A stretch of DNA of 64,000 nt from Flavobacterium flabelliforme. Lineage in GTDB: Bacteria > Bacteroidota > Bacteroidia > Flavobacteriales > Flavobacteriaceae. This document shows, one piece after another, positions 28,231 through 36,246 of the stretch (the stretch's first letter is position 1; each line of letters begins with the position of its first letter). The notes beneath the pieces are model-generated. The model was not told the DNA's origin, searched no databases, and worked only from the letters and a program-made list of their open reading frames with translations. The stretch spans positions 1 to 64,000 of the forward strand of contig NZ_JAGFBU010000006.1 of the NCBI RefSeq assembly GCF_017948675.1. Reading direction: 5' to 3'. A program made the position numbers and the translations under genes.

Positions 28231-28557
28231 TTACTTCAGTTTATCGTTGTTTTTGTGACGATCTTTATCTCTAATCGACTTTAAATTCAACTTTTTATCA
28301 AAAGCAGCTTGTAAATCAATCCCGGTTTGATTGGCTAGACATAAAACAACAAAAACCACATCGGCTAACTCCTCGCCAAGATCTTTATTTTTATCAGTTT
28401 CTTTTTCTGATTGTTCTCCATAACGACGCGCAATTATTCTAGCTACTTCACCTACTTCCTCAGTAAGTTGCGCCATATTTGTCAATTCATTAAAATAACG
28501 AACGCCGTGTTCTTTTATCCAATTATCTACGTCGAGTTGGGAGTTTTTTAAGTCCAT
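28231..28557 (-). CDS. MazG-like nucleotide pyrophosphohydrolase
   Basis: A 108-residue all-alpha NTP pyrophosphatase-like protein of the MazG family. It has the metal-binding EEVGE (about residue 33) and EELAD (about 66) pairs and an RDKDRHKNND tail. The substrate is unknown; such proteins usually remove abnormal nucleotides. Its start is 2 bp from the stop of the chimeric gene upstream, so the two are probably co-transcribed. Confidence 0.88.
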   Translation of the reverse strand: MDLKNSQLDVDNWIKEHGVRYFNELTNMAQLTEEVGEVARIIARRYGEQSEKETDKNKDLGEELADVVFVVLCLANQTGIDLQAAFDKKLNLKSIRDKDRHKNNDKLK

Positions 28558-28559
28558 AT

Positions 28560-29897
28560 TTACTGTATTTCAATTTTATTAATTTCTTTAACTATTCTAT
28601 CTGTTGCCATCAAAGCAACTAATATTTTTTGATACTGCTTGATTTCATTGGATTCTAATAATTTTCCTTTTTTGTCTTCGAGCCACTTTTGTGCTGGTTG
28701 AGAATTTCCGATACAAAGCTTCCAAACTGCTTCAGGAATATTTCCAAAATATTGTGTGTCGTTGATAAATACTTTAGCTAGATTTTCATTACTACAATTT
28801 CCTTCGATACAATTCCCCTCCTCTGGAGGGGTGTCCGCCGCAGGCGGACGGGGTGGTCTTTCTATTTCATCACAATCAATCTCTCCATAATTTTCAATAA
28901 TAAACTTTTCTAAATCATTCATCGCTTTACTCATATTCTGTAAAACATCGACAACAGGAATTCGGAATATTTTTAAACCTAACGACTTAAGATAACATTC
29001 TCTAACAGTATCATACTTTTCCTTTCCTTCATGACTTACTCCATCTATTTCGACAACTAATCCTAGCTTTTTTACATAAAAATCTACAATGTAATTCCCA
29101 ATAATTCTTTGTCGGTCAAAATCTATCTTATAAAAATGATTTTTATGTACTTGCATCCAAAACAAAACCTCTGATAAATTTTCTGTAGATCGAAGTGCTT
29201 TTGCTCTTTCTTTTAATTTTGGATTATAAGGTAAAGTTGTTATTGTGTTGTGATAAATTTTTATGTTTTTAATAGTAAAATGTGGTGGAGTTATTTTATT
29301 TATTAGTTCGCCCGTCCCAGCATAAAAAACCACCCCACCCGCTGGGCACCCCTCCGAAGTAGGGGAATTCGAGATACTAAATTCCCCTCCTTTGAAGGGG
29401 TGGCTGTAAGCCGGGGTGGTATTTGCAATTTCAAATCTTATATTATCTACTAAATTATCACCCGCTAAACGAAATTGAGCAATATTATCTTCTACAAATG
29501 GACTTAACAGCAAATTTATCTCCCTCAACTCCTTTCCCAATTTTACCAATTTCCAAAAATCATTACTAACTTTTGGAAAAGGGATTTTTGGAAAATCTGC
29601 GCTAAAAGATTTCTGAAATTTTTCTTTATAAATAGCTGAAAAAGAAACAGCATAAATATAATCTAGAAAATCTATTGTGCTAAAAACTTGTTTGAAATCG
29701 TCTCTTAATTCGTCATTGTTGTTGGCAAAACAGACATTACCATTTTCTTTTTTAGGAAGAAACTCCAAACCTAATTTTTGAGCAAATTCAGCTATGATTT
29801 CAGAGTTTAAATCAGGAATAAGCAGGGTAACTTTTTCTGTCGTTAACTCTTTATGTAAAACTGAATTTAAATTTTGAATATACTGTTCTAAAGTCAT
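28560..29897 (-). CDS. Chimeric protein: type ISP restriction C-terminal region with inserted DUF559 nuclease cassette
   Basis: The 445-residue protein has three parts. Residues 1-158 resemble the specificity region of type ISP restriction-modification enzymes (DFLDYIYAVSFSAIYKEKF, ADFPKIPFPKV, FWKLVKLGKELREINLL). Residues 159-363 are an insert whose core (about 226-336, LKERAKALR to DLEKFI) is a DUF559/Vsr-like endonuclease with RQRIIGNYIVDFYVKK and VVEIDGVSHE. Residues 364-445 resume the ISP region (YFGNIPEAVWKL, QPAQKWLEDKKG, IKQYQKILVALMATDRI). The insert borders are GC-rich inverted repeats read in frame (28811-28860, 29324-29369, 29380-29421). No methyltransferase or helicase part remains, so it is probably a remnant of a larger enzyme; whether either half is active is unknown. 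Confidence 0.75.
   Translation of the reverse strand: MTLEQYIQNLNSVLHKELTTEKVTLLIPDLNSEIIAEFAQKLGLEFLPKKENGNVCFANNNDELRDDFKQVFSTIDFLDYIYAVSFSAIYKEKFQKSFSADFPKIPFPKVSNDFWKLVKLGKELREINLLLSPFVEDNIAQFRLAGDNLVDNIRFEIANTTPAYSHPFKGGEFSISNSPTSEGCPAGGVVFYAGTGELINKITPPHFTIKNIKIYHNTITTLPYNPKLKERAKALRSTENLSEVLFWMQVHKNHFYKIDFDRQRIIGNYIVDFYVKKLGLVVEIDGVSHEGKEKYDTVRECYLKSLGLKIFRIPVVDVLQNMSKAMNDLEKFIIENYGEIDCDEIERPPRPPAADTPPEEGNCIEGNCSNENLAKVFINDTQYFGNIPEAVWKLCIGNSQPAQKWLEDKKGKLLESNEIKQYQKILVALMATDRIVKEINKIEIQ
28811..29421. mobile_element. DUF559 cassette bounded by GC-rich inverted repeats
   Basis: The left repeat AATTCCCCTCCTCTGGAGGG starts at 28811 and continues to a GGGGTGGT end near 28858; its inverted match lies at 29324-29369, and a third copy in the left orientation at 29380-29421. 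Between them is a DUF559 reading frame on the minus strand. GATAC stands just outside both inverted repeats (28806-28810 and 29373-29377), but 3 nt off on the right, so a target duplication is only possible. No transposase is present, so mobility would need factors supplied elsewhere. Confidence 0.55.
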
Positions 29898-29960
29898 CTA
29901 GGCTGGAATTTAAAAAAGCGTAAAGAATTTATAATAAAGAATTCAACACTAACACTTGAC

Positions 29961-30413
29961 TTATTCTTTATTCTTACTGTCAATTAGTATTGTAACCGGT
30001 CCATCATTTAGTAATGAAACTTTCATGTCTGCACCAAAAACTCCGGTTTGCACTTTCTTACCCAATTGTTTTTCCAGGCATTTTACAAAGCTTTCGTACA
30101 ATGGGATTGCAACATCAGGTTTTGAAGCCTTGATATAAGAAGGACGGTTTCCTTTTTTGGTATTGGCGTGTAACGTAAATTGGCTCACTACAATTACATC
30201 ACCATTACTCTCTTTTACGGAAAGATTCATTACTCCATTCTCATCACCAAAAATTCTAATATTGGCTATTTTAGCAGCAAGCCAATCAATGTCTTCTTGA
30301 TTATCGGCATCTTCGATACCAACTAACACCAACAAACCTTTCTGAATATCAGCGACTACTTTTGAATCAATGGTAACTGAGGCAGAAGATACTCTTTGGA
30401 TTACTGTTTTCAA
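29961..30413 (-). CDS. dtd: D-aminoacyl-tRNA deacylase
   Basis: A 150-residue trans-editing enzyme that removes D-amino acids from tRNA. Both active-site signatures are present: SQFTLHA (about 78-84) and NDGPVT (about 137-142), with the MKTVIQRVSSASV start. It lies 29 bp downstream of rsgA on the same strand and is probably in the same transcript. Confidence 0.95.
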   Translation of the reverse strand: MKTVIQRVSSASVTIDSKVVADIQKGLLVLVGIEDADNQEDIDWLAAKIANIRIFGDENGVMNLSVKESNGDVIVVSQFTLHANTKKGNRPSYIKASKPDVAIPLYESFVKCLEKQLGKKVQTGVFGADMKVSLLNDGPVTILIDSKNKE

Positions 30414-30442
30414 TTTTTGATATTTAAGATTTACGGCAGGAT

Positions 30443-31420
30443 TTACTCTCTTGTTTTATCGCTAATTATTCGATCTTCATTGTGAATATCGGTTCTATAA
30501 TTTTCATCGTCCCCTTCTAAAATCTTGAGGTAACTATTGTATCGGGACCATGCAATTTCATCTCTTTCTAAAGCTGCTTTAATGGCACAATGCGGTTCTT
30601 CTTTATGCAAGCAATTATTGAATTTGCACTGCTCTTTTAATTTGAAAAACTCCGGGAAATAGCCACTAATTTCTTCTTTTTCCATATCAACGATTCCGAA
30701 ACCTTTGATTCCAGGAGTGTCGATAATTTTAGCATCAAAAGACAAATCATACATTTCTGCAAAAGTCGTCGTATGTTGTCCTTGTTTACTTGCTTCCGAA
30801 ATCGTTTTTGTTTTTAGATGTAAAGTAGGTTCCATTGCATTTACCAAAGTCGATTTTCCTACGCCAGAGTGTCCTGAAAACATACTTACTTTACCGATCA
30901 TCATTTCCTTCAGCTCATCAATTCCTTTCATTTCTGTCGATGAAACGCGCAGGCATTTATATCCAATCTCCTGATAAACGTGTTGCATGTACAATTGTTC
31001 GTCAAGCGTAGCTTCATCAAAAGTATCTATTTTATTAAAAACTAAGATCGTTTCAATTCCATAAGCTTCCGCCGTTACCAAAAAACGATCAATAAAATTA
31101 AAAGTAGTTGGTGGATTATTAATGGTGATTAATAAAAAAACACGATCAATATTAGAGGCAATAATATGCATTTGATGAGATAAATTCACTGACTTACGAA
31201 CGATATAATTTTTACGTTCATGAATATGGTGAATTGTTCCTGTAATAGTATCTGAGGATTCTTCTAATTCATAATCTACGATATCGCCCACGGCAATAGG
31301 ATTGGTACTTTTAATTCCTTTGATTCTGAATTTCCCTTTCATACGGCATTCTATAAAATCTCCTTGATCAGATTTTACGGTGTACCAACTTCCTGTAGAT
31401 TTATATACTAGTCCTGTCAT
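30443..31420 (-). CDS. rsgA: Ribosome small-subunit-dependent GTPase A
   Basis: A 325-residue circularly permuted GTPase that helps mature the 30S subunit. An N-terminal OB fold precedes the GTPase region: NKID (G4), FSGHSGVGKSTLVNAM (G1), DTPGIKGFG (G3). The C-terminal zinc domain has CKFNNCLHKEEPHC. A TACCTTTG box at 31481-31488 on the minus strand is a good -7 element, so it seems to have its own promoter after the aromatic operon ends. Confidence 0.95.
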   Translation of the reverse strand: MTGLVYKSTGSWYTVKSDQGDFIECRMKGKFRIKGIKSTNPIAVGDIVDYELEESSDTITGTIHHIHERKNYIVRKSVNLSHQMHIIASNIDRVFLLITINNPPTTFNFIDRFLVTAEAYGIETILVFNKIDTFDEATLDEQLYMQHVYQEIGYKCLRVSSTEMKGIDELKEMMIGKVSMFSGHSGVGKSTLVNAMEPTLHLKTKTISEASKQGQHTTTFAEMYDLSFDAKIIDTPGIKGFGIVDMEKEEISGYFPEFFKLKEQCKFNNCLHKEEPHCAIKAALERDEIAWSRYNSYLKILEGDDENYRTDIHNEDRIISDKTRE

Positions 31421-31480
31421 GTAGGCTTTTTGATTGAAGATTAACGATTGCTGATTTCTAATTTAAAATCTATCGATTTG

Positions 31481-31488
31481 CAAAGGTA
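31481..31488 (-). promoter_or_regulatory. Possible -7 box of rsgA
   Basis: TACCTTTG on the minus strand matches TAnnTTTG and lies about 60 bp before the rsgA start; no clear -33 element was found. Confidence 0.5.
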
Positions 31489-31549
31489 AATAATTTAAGA
31501 TTGAGGAGTAAGGATTTTAGACTTATGATTTTAAAACAATATCTAAATA

Positions 31550-31582
31550 AAAAATCCCAAAATGTATAATCCTGGGATTTTT
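31550..31582 (-). terminator. Terminator of the aromatic amino acid operon
   Basis: The stem AAAAATCCCA/TGGGATTTTT with a T-rich exit on the minus strand lies about 60 nt past the DAHP synthase stop and before the rsgA -7 box. Confidence 0.8.
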
Positions 31583-31644
31583 CTTTAAGTTCCATTTTAT
31601 CGGCTCACAAAAGTAAAAATCGTTAACCTAAAACTCTTATTTTT

Positions 31645-32727
31645 TTAAACGTTTACTATTTTTTCTTGGTGACCAATACTTTCCTGGTGAATTGCTTTGA
31701 ACATTCTAAGTACAAACTCTTCTGTCAAACCTCTTTTTTCTCCTTCAAGGATCATTTTCCCAAGGATTTCATTCCAACGTGTATTTTGAAGTACCGCAAC
31801 ATTAGCGTCTTTTTTCACCTGTCCAATTTCGTCAGCTACTTTCATACGCTTTCCTAATAAGTCTAGTAAATTAGTATCTAAAACATCAATATTCGCTCTT
31901 AGCTTTTTCATTTTCTGAGTGTATTCATCTGATTCATCATCTTGTTTTCTTACTCTCAAATCCTTGAAAATTTGTTTCAAAGCATCAGGTGTTACTTGCT
32001 GCGCAGCATCACTCCAAGCATTATCTGGATCCGTATGTGTTTCGATAATCATACCATCATAATTTAAATTTAGCGCTTCCTGTGTTACTTCAAGAATCAT
32101 TTCTCTGTTCCCAGTAATATGTGATGGATCAATGATTAAAGGTAAATCTGGAAATTTATTTTGCAAGTCAATAGCAATTTGCCATTCTGGAATGTTTCTG
32201 TATTTTGTTTTTTCGTAAGTAGAAAAACCTCTGTGAATTACTCCTAATTTTTTGATTCCAGCAGCATGCAAACGTTCTACACCACCCAACCACAAAGCCA
32301 TATCAGGATTGACTGGATTTTTTATCAAAACAATTTTATCAGTTCCCGCTAATGTATCAGCAATTTCCTGAACAGCAAACGGATTGGCAGTCGTACGAGC
32401 ACCAACCCATAAAACATCGATATCATATTCTAAAGCTAATTTACAGTGAGCAGCAGTAGCCACCTCAGTTCCCATCAGCAAACCCGTTTCTTTCTTAGCT
32501 TTTACTAACCATTTCAATCCAATTTCTCCAACACCTTCAAATCCTCCTGGACGCGTTCTTGGTTTCCAGATTCCAGCTCTAAAAATACTTACATCTGAGT
32601 TCTTCAGTTCATGTGCAATTTTCAACACTTGCTCTTCTGTTTCCGCACTACAAGGACCTGCTATTACTAGAGGATGTGTTAAATTAAAATCATTTAACCA
32701 CGTTCTCATTTCTTTATTATTTTCCAT
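31645..32727 (-). CDS. DAHP synthase / chorismate mutase type II
   Basis: A 360-residue bifunctional enzyme. The main part is a type I-beta DAHP synthase (VIAGPCSAETEEQV, FRAGIWKPRTRPGGFEG, LPLIIDPSHITGNR), the first step of aromatic synthesis. The last 90 residues (from MKKLRANIDVLDTNLLDLLGKR) are an AroQ chorismate mutase, so it also makes prephenate. I start it at 32727 (MENNKEM); the open frame to 32778 is only the translation of a GC-rich repeat. It is the last gene of the leader-controlled operon. Confidence 0.93.
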   Translation of the reverse strand: MENNKEMRTWLNDFNLTHPLVIAGPCSAETEEQVLKIAHELKNSDVSIFRAGIWKPRTRPGGFEGVGEIGLKWLVKAKKETGLLMGTEVATAAHCKLALEYDIDVLWVGARTTANPFAVQEIADTLAGTDKIVLIKNPVNPDMALWLGGVERLHAAGIKKLGVIHRGFSTYEKTKYRNIPEWQIAIDLQNKFPDLPLIIDPSHITGNREMILEVTQEALNLNYDGMIIETHTDPDNAWSDAAQQVTPDALKQIFKDLRVRKQDDESDEYTQKMKKLRANIDVLDTNLLDLLGKRMKVADEIGQVKKDANVAVLQNTRWNEILGKMILEGEKRGLTEEFVLRMFKAIHQESIGHQEKIVNV

Positions 32728-32742
32728 ATTTTCTAAATTTAT

Positions 32743-32776
32743 CCCCACCCTAACCCTCCCCGAAGCGGAAGGAGCC
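32743..32776 (-). repeat. GC-rich palindromic repeat (family B)
   Basis: CCCCACCCTAACCCTCCCCG followed by AAGCGGAAGGAGCC, between tyrA and the DAHP synthase gene. It extends the open frame of DAHP synthase upstream without being part of the real protein. The same element occurs in other intercistronic spacers, for example at 58423-58466. Confidence 0.7.
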
Positions 32777-32837
32777 AAAATAGGATTGTTGTTAATTATT
32801 TTATTATGTTTTGTTTTTAACTTCAGACTATGACTGA

Positions 32838-33689
32838 CTACTTTTTCATTCCGTTCAAAATTTCTTTTATTCTATTCACACTTTCCATTTCCTCAAAAAT
32901 GGCGTTATAATCTTCGTTTATCAGTAAATCTTTAAACTGAGTCAAATTAGAAATATATTCTTCTAGCGTTTTTATAACTTGCTTTCTGTTTTGTTTAAAA
33001 ATTGGTGTCCACATGGCTGGTGAACTTTTAGCTAATCTAACAGTACTTTCAAAACCAGAACCCGCCATGTCAAATATATCCTGCTCGTGTTTTTCTTTAT
33101 TAATTACTGTCTTTCCAAGCATAAACGAACTAATATGCGATAAATGCGAAACGTAAGCAATGTGTTTATCATGCGATTTGGGTTCCATATAACGAATTCT
33201 CATTCCCAAATCTCTAAATAATTCCAGTGCCTTTTCCTGAAGTTTAAAAGCTGTTTTCTCTACCTCACAAATAATATTAGTTTTCCCTTCAAACAAACCG
33301 TGTATGGCGGCTGATGGTCCAGAAAATTCAGTTCCTGCTATAGGATGTGTAGCAATAAAATTTCTTCTTTTTGGATGATTGGCAACTGCTTCACAAATAG
33401 GCATTTTAGTCGAACCAACTTCAAAAACTATTGTATCATCTCCAATTGCGTCTAATACAGTTGGCAAAACTACCATCGCCACATCTACGGGAACAGACAC
33501 AATTACAAAATCTGCCGATGCTAAATCTTCTATTTTTCCAGCCAAATCTACAACGCCTAAATCAATTGCTTCTTGTAAATGCTTTTCATTAGCATCAATA
33601 CCAAAAATCGTGGAATTCGGTTGCAACGCTTTGATGCCTAATGCCATCGAACCGCCTATCAGTCCTATTCCTATTACGTATACTTTCAT
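32838..33689 (-). CDS. tyrA: Prephenate dehydrogenase
   Basis: A 283-residue NAD(P)-dependent enzyme that turns prephenate into 4-hydroxyphenylpyruvate, the tyrosine precursor. It has the N-terminal VIGIGLIGGSMA Rossmann motif (about 4-15), ATHPIAGTEFSGPSAA near 112-128 and a helical C-terminal dimer domain (AYVSHLSHISSFML). No chorismate mutase part is fused here; that lies in the DAHP synthase gene downstream. Confidence 0.93.
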   Translation of the reverse strand: MKVYVIGIGLIGGSMALGIKALQPNSTIFGIDANEKHLQEAIDLGVVDLAGKIEDLASADFVIVSVPVDVAMVVLPTVLDAIGDDTIVFEVGSTKMPICEAVANHPKRRNFIATHPIAGTEFSGPSAAIHGLFEGKTNIICEVEKTAFKLQEKALELFRDLGMRIRYMEPKSHDKHIAYVSHLSHISSFMLGKTVINKEKHEQDIFDMAGSGFESTVRLAKSSPAMWTPIFKQNRKQVIKTLEEYISNLTQFKDLLINEDYNAIFEEMESVNRIKEILNGMKK

Positions 33690-33709
33690 TTTTTGTTTTT
33701 TTTGAAGCC

Positions 33710-33780
33710 AATCCTGCTATCCGCTGTATCTTTTTTTGGCCGAAAAGCCAAAAAAAGGATGCCGCTTCTATCAGGGCTAG
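33710..33780 (+). repeat. Dispersed repeat family A, copy 3 (short form)
   Basis: ATCCTGCTATCCGCTGTATC, then a stem TTTTTTTGGC/GCCAAAAAAA around a short loop, then AGGATGCCGCTTCTATCAGG. It lies between the aminotransferase and tyrA genes, so it is inside the operon mRNA. The outer sequence matches copies at 46359 and 25514 while the stem differs. Confidence 0.75.
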
Positions 33781-33837
33781 GATAACTTTTTTCAATCACA
33801 ACATTCTTCCTTTCAATAATCTATCTTTATTCCGTTT

Positions 33838-33859
33838 GAGACGCGATTCATCGCGTCTC
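33838..33859. repeat. 22-bp perfect palindromic element at the aminotransferase stop
   Basis: GAGACGCGA TTCA TCGCGTCTC is a perfect 9-bp inverted repeat; the aminotransferase stop codon (minus strand) overlaps its edge at 33859-33861. I recognise this type of palindrome as a common Flavobacterium intergenic repeat. Confidence 0.6.
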
Positions 33860-35010
33860 TACAGTGTGAATCTTTCTATTGCTTCCTGTACTTTATCCTC
33901 TTTCACACACAATGAAAACCGAATATATCCTTCGCCATTACTACCAAAAATAGTTCCTGGTGTGATGAATATCGATTTTTCATATAAGATTTGGTCAATG
34001 AACTTCTCTGCTGAAGTTATTCCTTGTGGTAATTTTGCCCAAACAAATAATCCAACTCCTTCCTTATATACTTTGCATCCTAGTTTCTCAGCCAATTGTT
34101 CCGTAAGAATTCTTCTTTTTTTATAAATCGCATTCATTTCTTCAAACCAACAAGCATCACTTTTCAAAGCTTCAATGGCTCCTTTTTGAATTCCAAAAAA
34201 CATTCCGCTGTCCATATTACTTTTTACTTTCAAAATAGCATCAATACATGCGGCATTTCCTAAAACCATTCCGACTCTCCAACCTGCCATATTAAAAGTT
34301 TTACTCAAAGAGTTTAGTTCTATAGCCACCTCTTTTGCCCCTTTAACCTGCAACAAACTCATCGGATTGTCATTCAAAACAAAACTATACGGATTGTCAT
34401 TTACTAGTACTATTTGATGCTTTTTGGCAAAAACTACTAACTTTTCAAACAATTCCAAATTTCCTCTCGCTCCTGTTGGCATGTGTGGATAACCAATCCA
34501 CATGAGTTTTACTTTCGATAGGTCTAATTTTTCTAAATCTTCAAAATCAGGCTCCCAATTCGTGTTTTCTTTTAGATCATAATAAACAGGAACCGCTCCT
34601 ACTAAATTGGTCACCGAAGTGTACGTTGGATATCCCGGATTCGGAATCAAAACATGGTCTCCTTCATTCAAGAAAGCCAATGAAATATGCATAATCCCTT
34701 CTTTAGAACCCATCAAAGGCAAAATTTCTGTATTTGGATTCAAAGTGACATTATAATTATTTTTATAAAAATCAGCCATTCCCTGACGCAATTCTGGCAA
34801 GCCTTGATAACTTTGATATTGATGTGCAGCATCTTCCTGCATTGCTGCAATCATAGCATCAACTACTGCTTTTGACGGCAGTAAATCAGGGCTTCCAATT
34901 CCCATATTAATAATTGGTTTCCCCTCTGAAGCCAATTGCCTAACTTCTCTCAATTTTGAGGAAAAATAGTACTCTTCAATTGTGTCTAAACGTTTCGCTG
35001 TTTTAATCAT
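33859..35010 (-). CDS. Class I/II pyridoxal-phosphate aminotransferase
   Basis: A 383-residue fold-type I aminotransferase. The PLP lysine is in SLSKTFNMAGWRVG (about residues 230-243), with MGIGSPDLLPS near 36-46 and NPGYPTYTSV near 122. Its place between pheA and tyrA suggests it makes phenylalanine and tyrosine from their keto acids. The exact donor and acceptor are not readable from sequence. It is 45 bp downstream of pheA. Confidence 0.9.
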   Translation of the reverse strand: MIKTAKRLDTIEEYYFSSKLREVRQLASEGKPIINMGIGSPDLLPSKAVVDAMIAAMQEDAAHQYQSYQGLPELRQGMADFYKNNYNVTLNPNTEILPLMGSKEGIMHISLAFLNEGDHVLIPNPGYPTYTSVTNLVGAVPVYYDLKENTNWEPDFEDLEKLDLSKVKLMWIGYPHMPTGARGNLELFEKLVVFAKKHQIVLVNDNPYSFVLNDNPMSLLQVKGAKEVAIELNSLSKTFNMAGWRVGMVLGNAACIDAILKVKSNMDSGMFFGIQKGAIEALKSDACWFEEMNAIYKKRRILTEQLAEKLGCKVYKEGVGLFVWAKLPQGITSAEKFIDQILYEKSIFITPGTIFGSNGEGYIRFSLCVKEDKVQEAIERFTL

Positions 35011-35055
35011 GATTTCATTTTAAAATCTTTCTCTCTTCTTAATTTCTTTTCGAAC

Positions 35056-35883
35056 TTATTCTTTTGTGTTTTTATATTCTCCTAAAACTTTAAAATATTC
35101 CGCCATAATAATTAATAGCGATTTTGCTTTGGCATAATCTTCATATTTATCAAAAGTGATATCTACAAAAAAGGAATATTTCCAAGGTGTTTCGATTTTT
35201 GGTAGCGATTGAATCTTAGTTAAATTCATTTTGCAATCGCTCATTACATTTAAAACTGCCGCTAAACTTCCTCGTTTGTGATCCAATTCAAATTTTAAAG
35301 AGGCTCTTTTAATCTCGTTTTCTGGAACAAAAGAATTTTCCTTCTTTAAAATAACAAAACGAGTCATGTTATTTTTTATCGTCTGAATTTTATGTGCTAA
35401 TATTTCTAATTCATACATCTCTGCTGCCGTTTCACTTGCAATTGCCGCAATGCCTTTTAGTTGTTTTTGCTGAATTCTTCGAGCCGTTTCAGCGGTATCT
35501 TTATCTTCTACTAATTTTATATTTGGATATTTTTTTAAGAAATCCATACATTGCAAAATAGCCATAGGATGAGAATGTACTTCAGTAATATCTTCGATTT
35601 TTTGACCTTTTAAAGCCATTAAATTTTGATTTATATTTAGGTAATGCTCTCCTATTATGTGTAAATTATTTTTATCTATTAATGCATAATTTGGAATAAT
35701 AGGTCCTGCAATAGAATTTTCGATGGCCATAACCGCTTGTTCAGAATTGCCTAAAAGTAAACTACTTACCAATTCCTCAAAAGACAAACACTCATCCACT
35801 AGTACGTTATCCTGAAAGTATTCTTGCGCCACTTGATGGTGAAAAGAGCCTTTTATTCCTTGTATTGCAATTTTATTATTCAT
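35056..35883 (-). CDS. pheA: Prephenate dehydratase with ACT domain
   Basis: A 275-residue enzyme that makes phenylpyruvate from prephenate. The catalytic domain (about 1-185) starts with IAIQGIKGSFHHQVAQEYF and contains AVMAIENSIAG and the TRFVIL motif. The ACT regulatory domain (about 195-272) carries LTKIQSLPKIETPWKYSFFV, which binds phenylalanine in this family. Chorismate mutase is not fused here. It is the first gene of the operon and is preceded by a leader peptide and terminator. Confidence 0.94.
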   Translation of the reverse strand: MNNKIAIQGIKGSFHHQVAQEYFQDNVLVDECLSFEELVSSLLLGNSEQAVMAIENSIAGPIIPNYALIDKNNLHIIGEHYLNINQNLMALKGQKIEDITEVHSHPMAILQCMDFLKKYPNIKLVEDKDTAETARRIQQKQLKGIAAIASETAAEMYELEILAHKIQTIKNNMTRFVILKKENSFVPENEIKRASLKFELDHKRGSLAAVLNVMSDCKMNLTKIQSLPKIETPWKYSFFVDITFDKYEDYAKAKSLLIIMAEYFKVLGEYKNTKE

Positions 35884-35904
35884 CTTATTTTTTAAAATTT
35901 AGGC

Positions 35905-35933
35905 AAAAAAAAATCCCGATTCACATCGGGATT
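35905..35933 (-). terminator. Attenuator terminator before pheA
   Basis: On the minus strand AATCCCGAT/ATCGGGATT around a 4-nt loop is followed by a run of nine T, only 22 nt before the pheA ATG. It lies upstream of the gene and so acts as an attenuator. Confidence 0.9.
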
Positions 35934-35965
35934 GTATATTTTATAATTATCAATTTAATTTTTAA

Positions 35966-36043
35966 TTAAATAACCATACAACAATCCCTCTCCTGTTTCC
36001 AGAAATAAAAAGAATTGCTAAAATAAAATCGGTTATTGAACAT
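35966..36043 (-). CDS. Phe/Tyr/Trp-rich leader peptide of the pheA operon
   Basis: A 25-codon reading frame directly upstream of pheA. It reads MFNNRFYFSNSFYFW and continues with KQERDCCMVI to a TAA stop. Among residues 2-15 it has five Phe, two Tyr and one Trp. Such a run of one pathway's end products in a short leader is the signature of attenuation. Stalled ribosomes at the Phe/Tyr/Trp codons would leave GGGATTGT free; completed translation would cover it. No homology can be claimed for so short a peptide. Confidence 0.8.
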   Translation of the reverse strand: MFNNRFYFSNSFYFWKQERDCCMVI

Positions 36044-36074
36044 TGTGTTGTGTGGTTTTGTATTAAACTCTTTG

Positions 36075-36104
36075 CGAATGTATAAATAATTTTGGGGGCA
36101 CCAA
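36075..36104 (-). promoter_or_regulatory. Promoter of the pheA operon
   Basis: The minus strand has TTG (36104-36102), a 19-base spacer and TACATTCG (36082-36075), which differs from TAnnTTTG at one position. The start of the leader peptide is 32 nt downstream of the box. Confidence 0.55.
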
Positions 36105-36246
36105 AAAAAAAGCGCTCTTTTTTAGAACAAAAAAAGAATTAGCTGTAAAGTTAGTCCAAAATTATACAATCATTAAAAAAAAGCGAATTAAATGATTTAT
36201 AAATAACTCGGTTTTTAAATCAAGTAAGTTTTAAAACAAATAGTTA

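Larger units (their letters stand above)
35905..36070 (-). ncRNA. pheA attenuator leader RNA
   Basis: The leader runs from the likely transcription start (about 36070) to the terminator. Besides the terminator, the segment GGGATTGT in the leader coding region (minus strand, 35988-35981) is an exact complement of ACAATCCC in the terminator's 5-prime arm (35935-35928), which gives a mutually exclusive antiterminator. This is the arrangement of classical ribosome-mediated attenuation. Confidence 0.75.

Noticed and set aside
28806..29377. GATAC as a target-site duplication of the DUF559 cassette
   Set aside because: The right copy is offset by 3 nt from the repeat end, and five bases can match by chance.
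32728..32778. 17-residue N-terminal extension of DAHP synthase
   Set aside because: It is the translation of a GC-rich repeat and lies upstream of the natural MENNKEM start.
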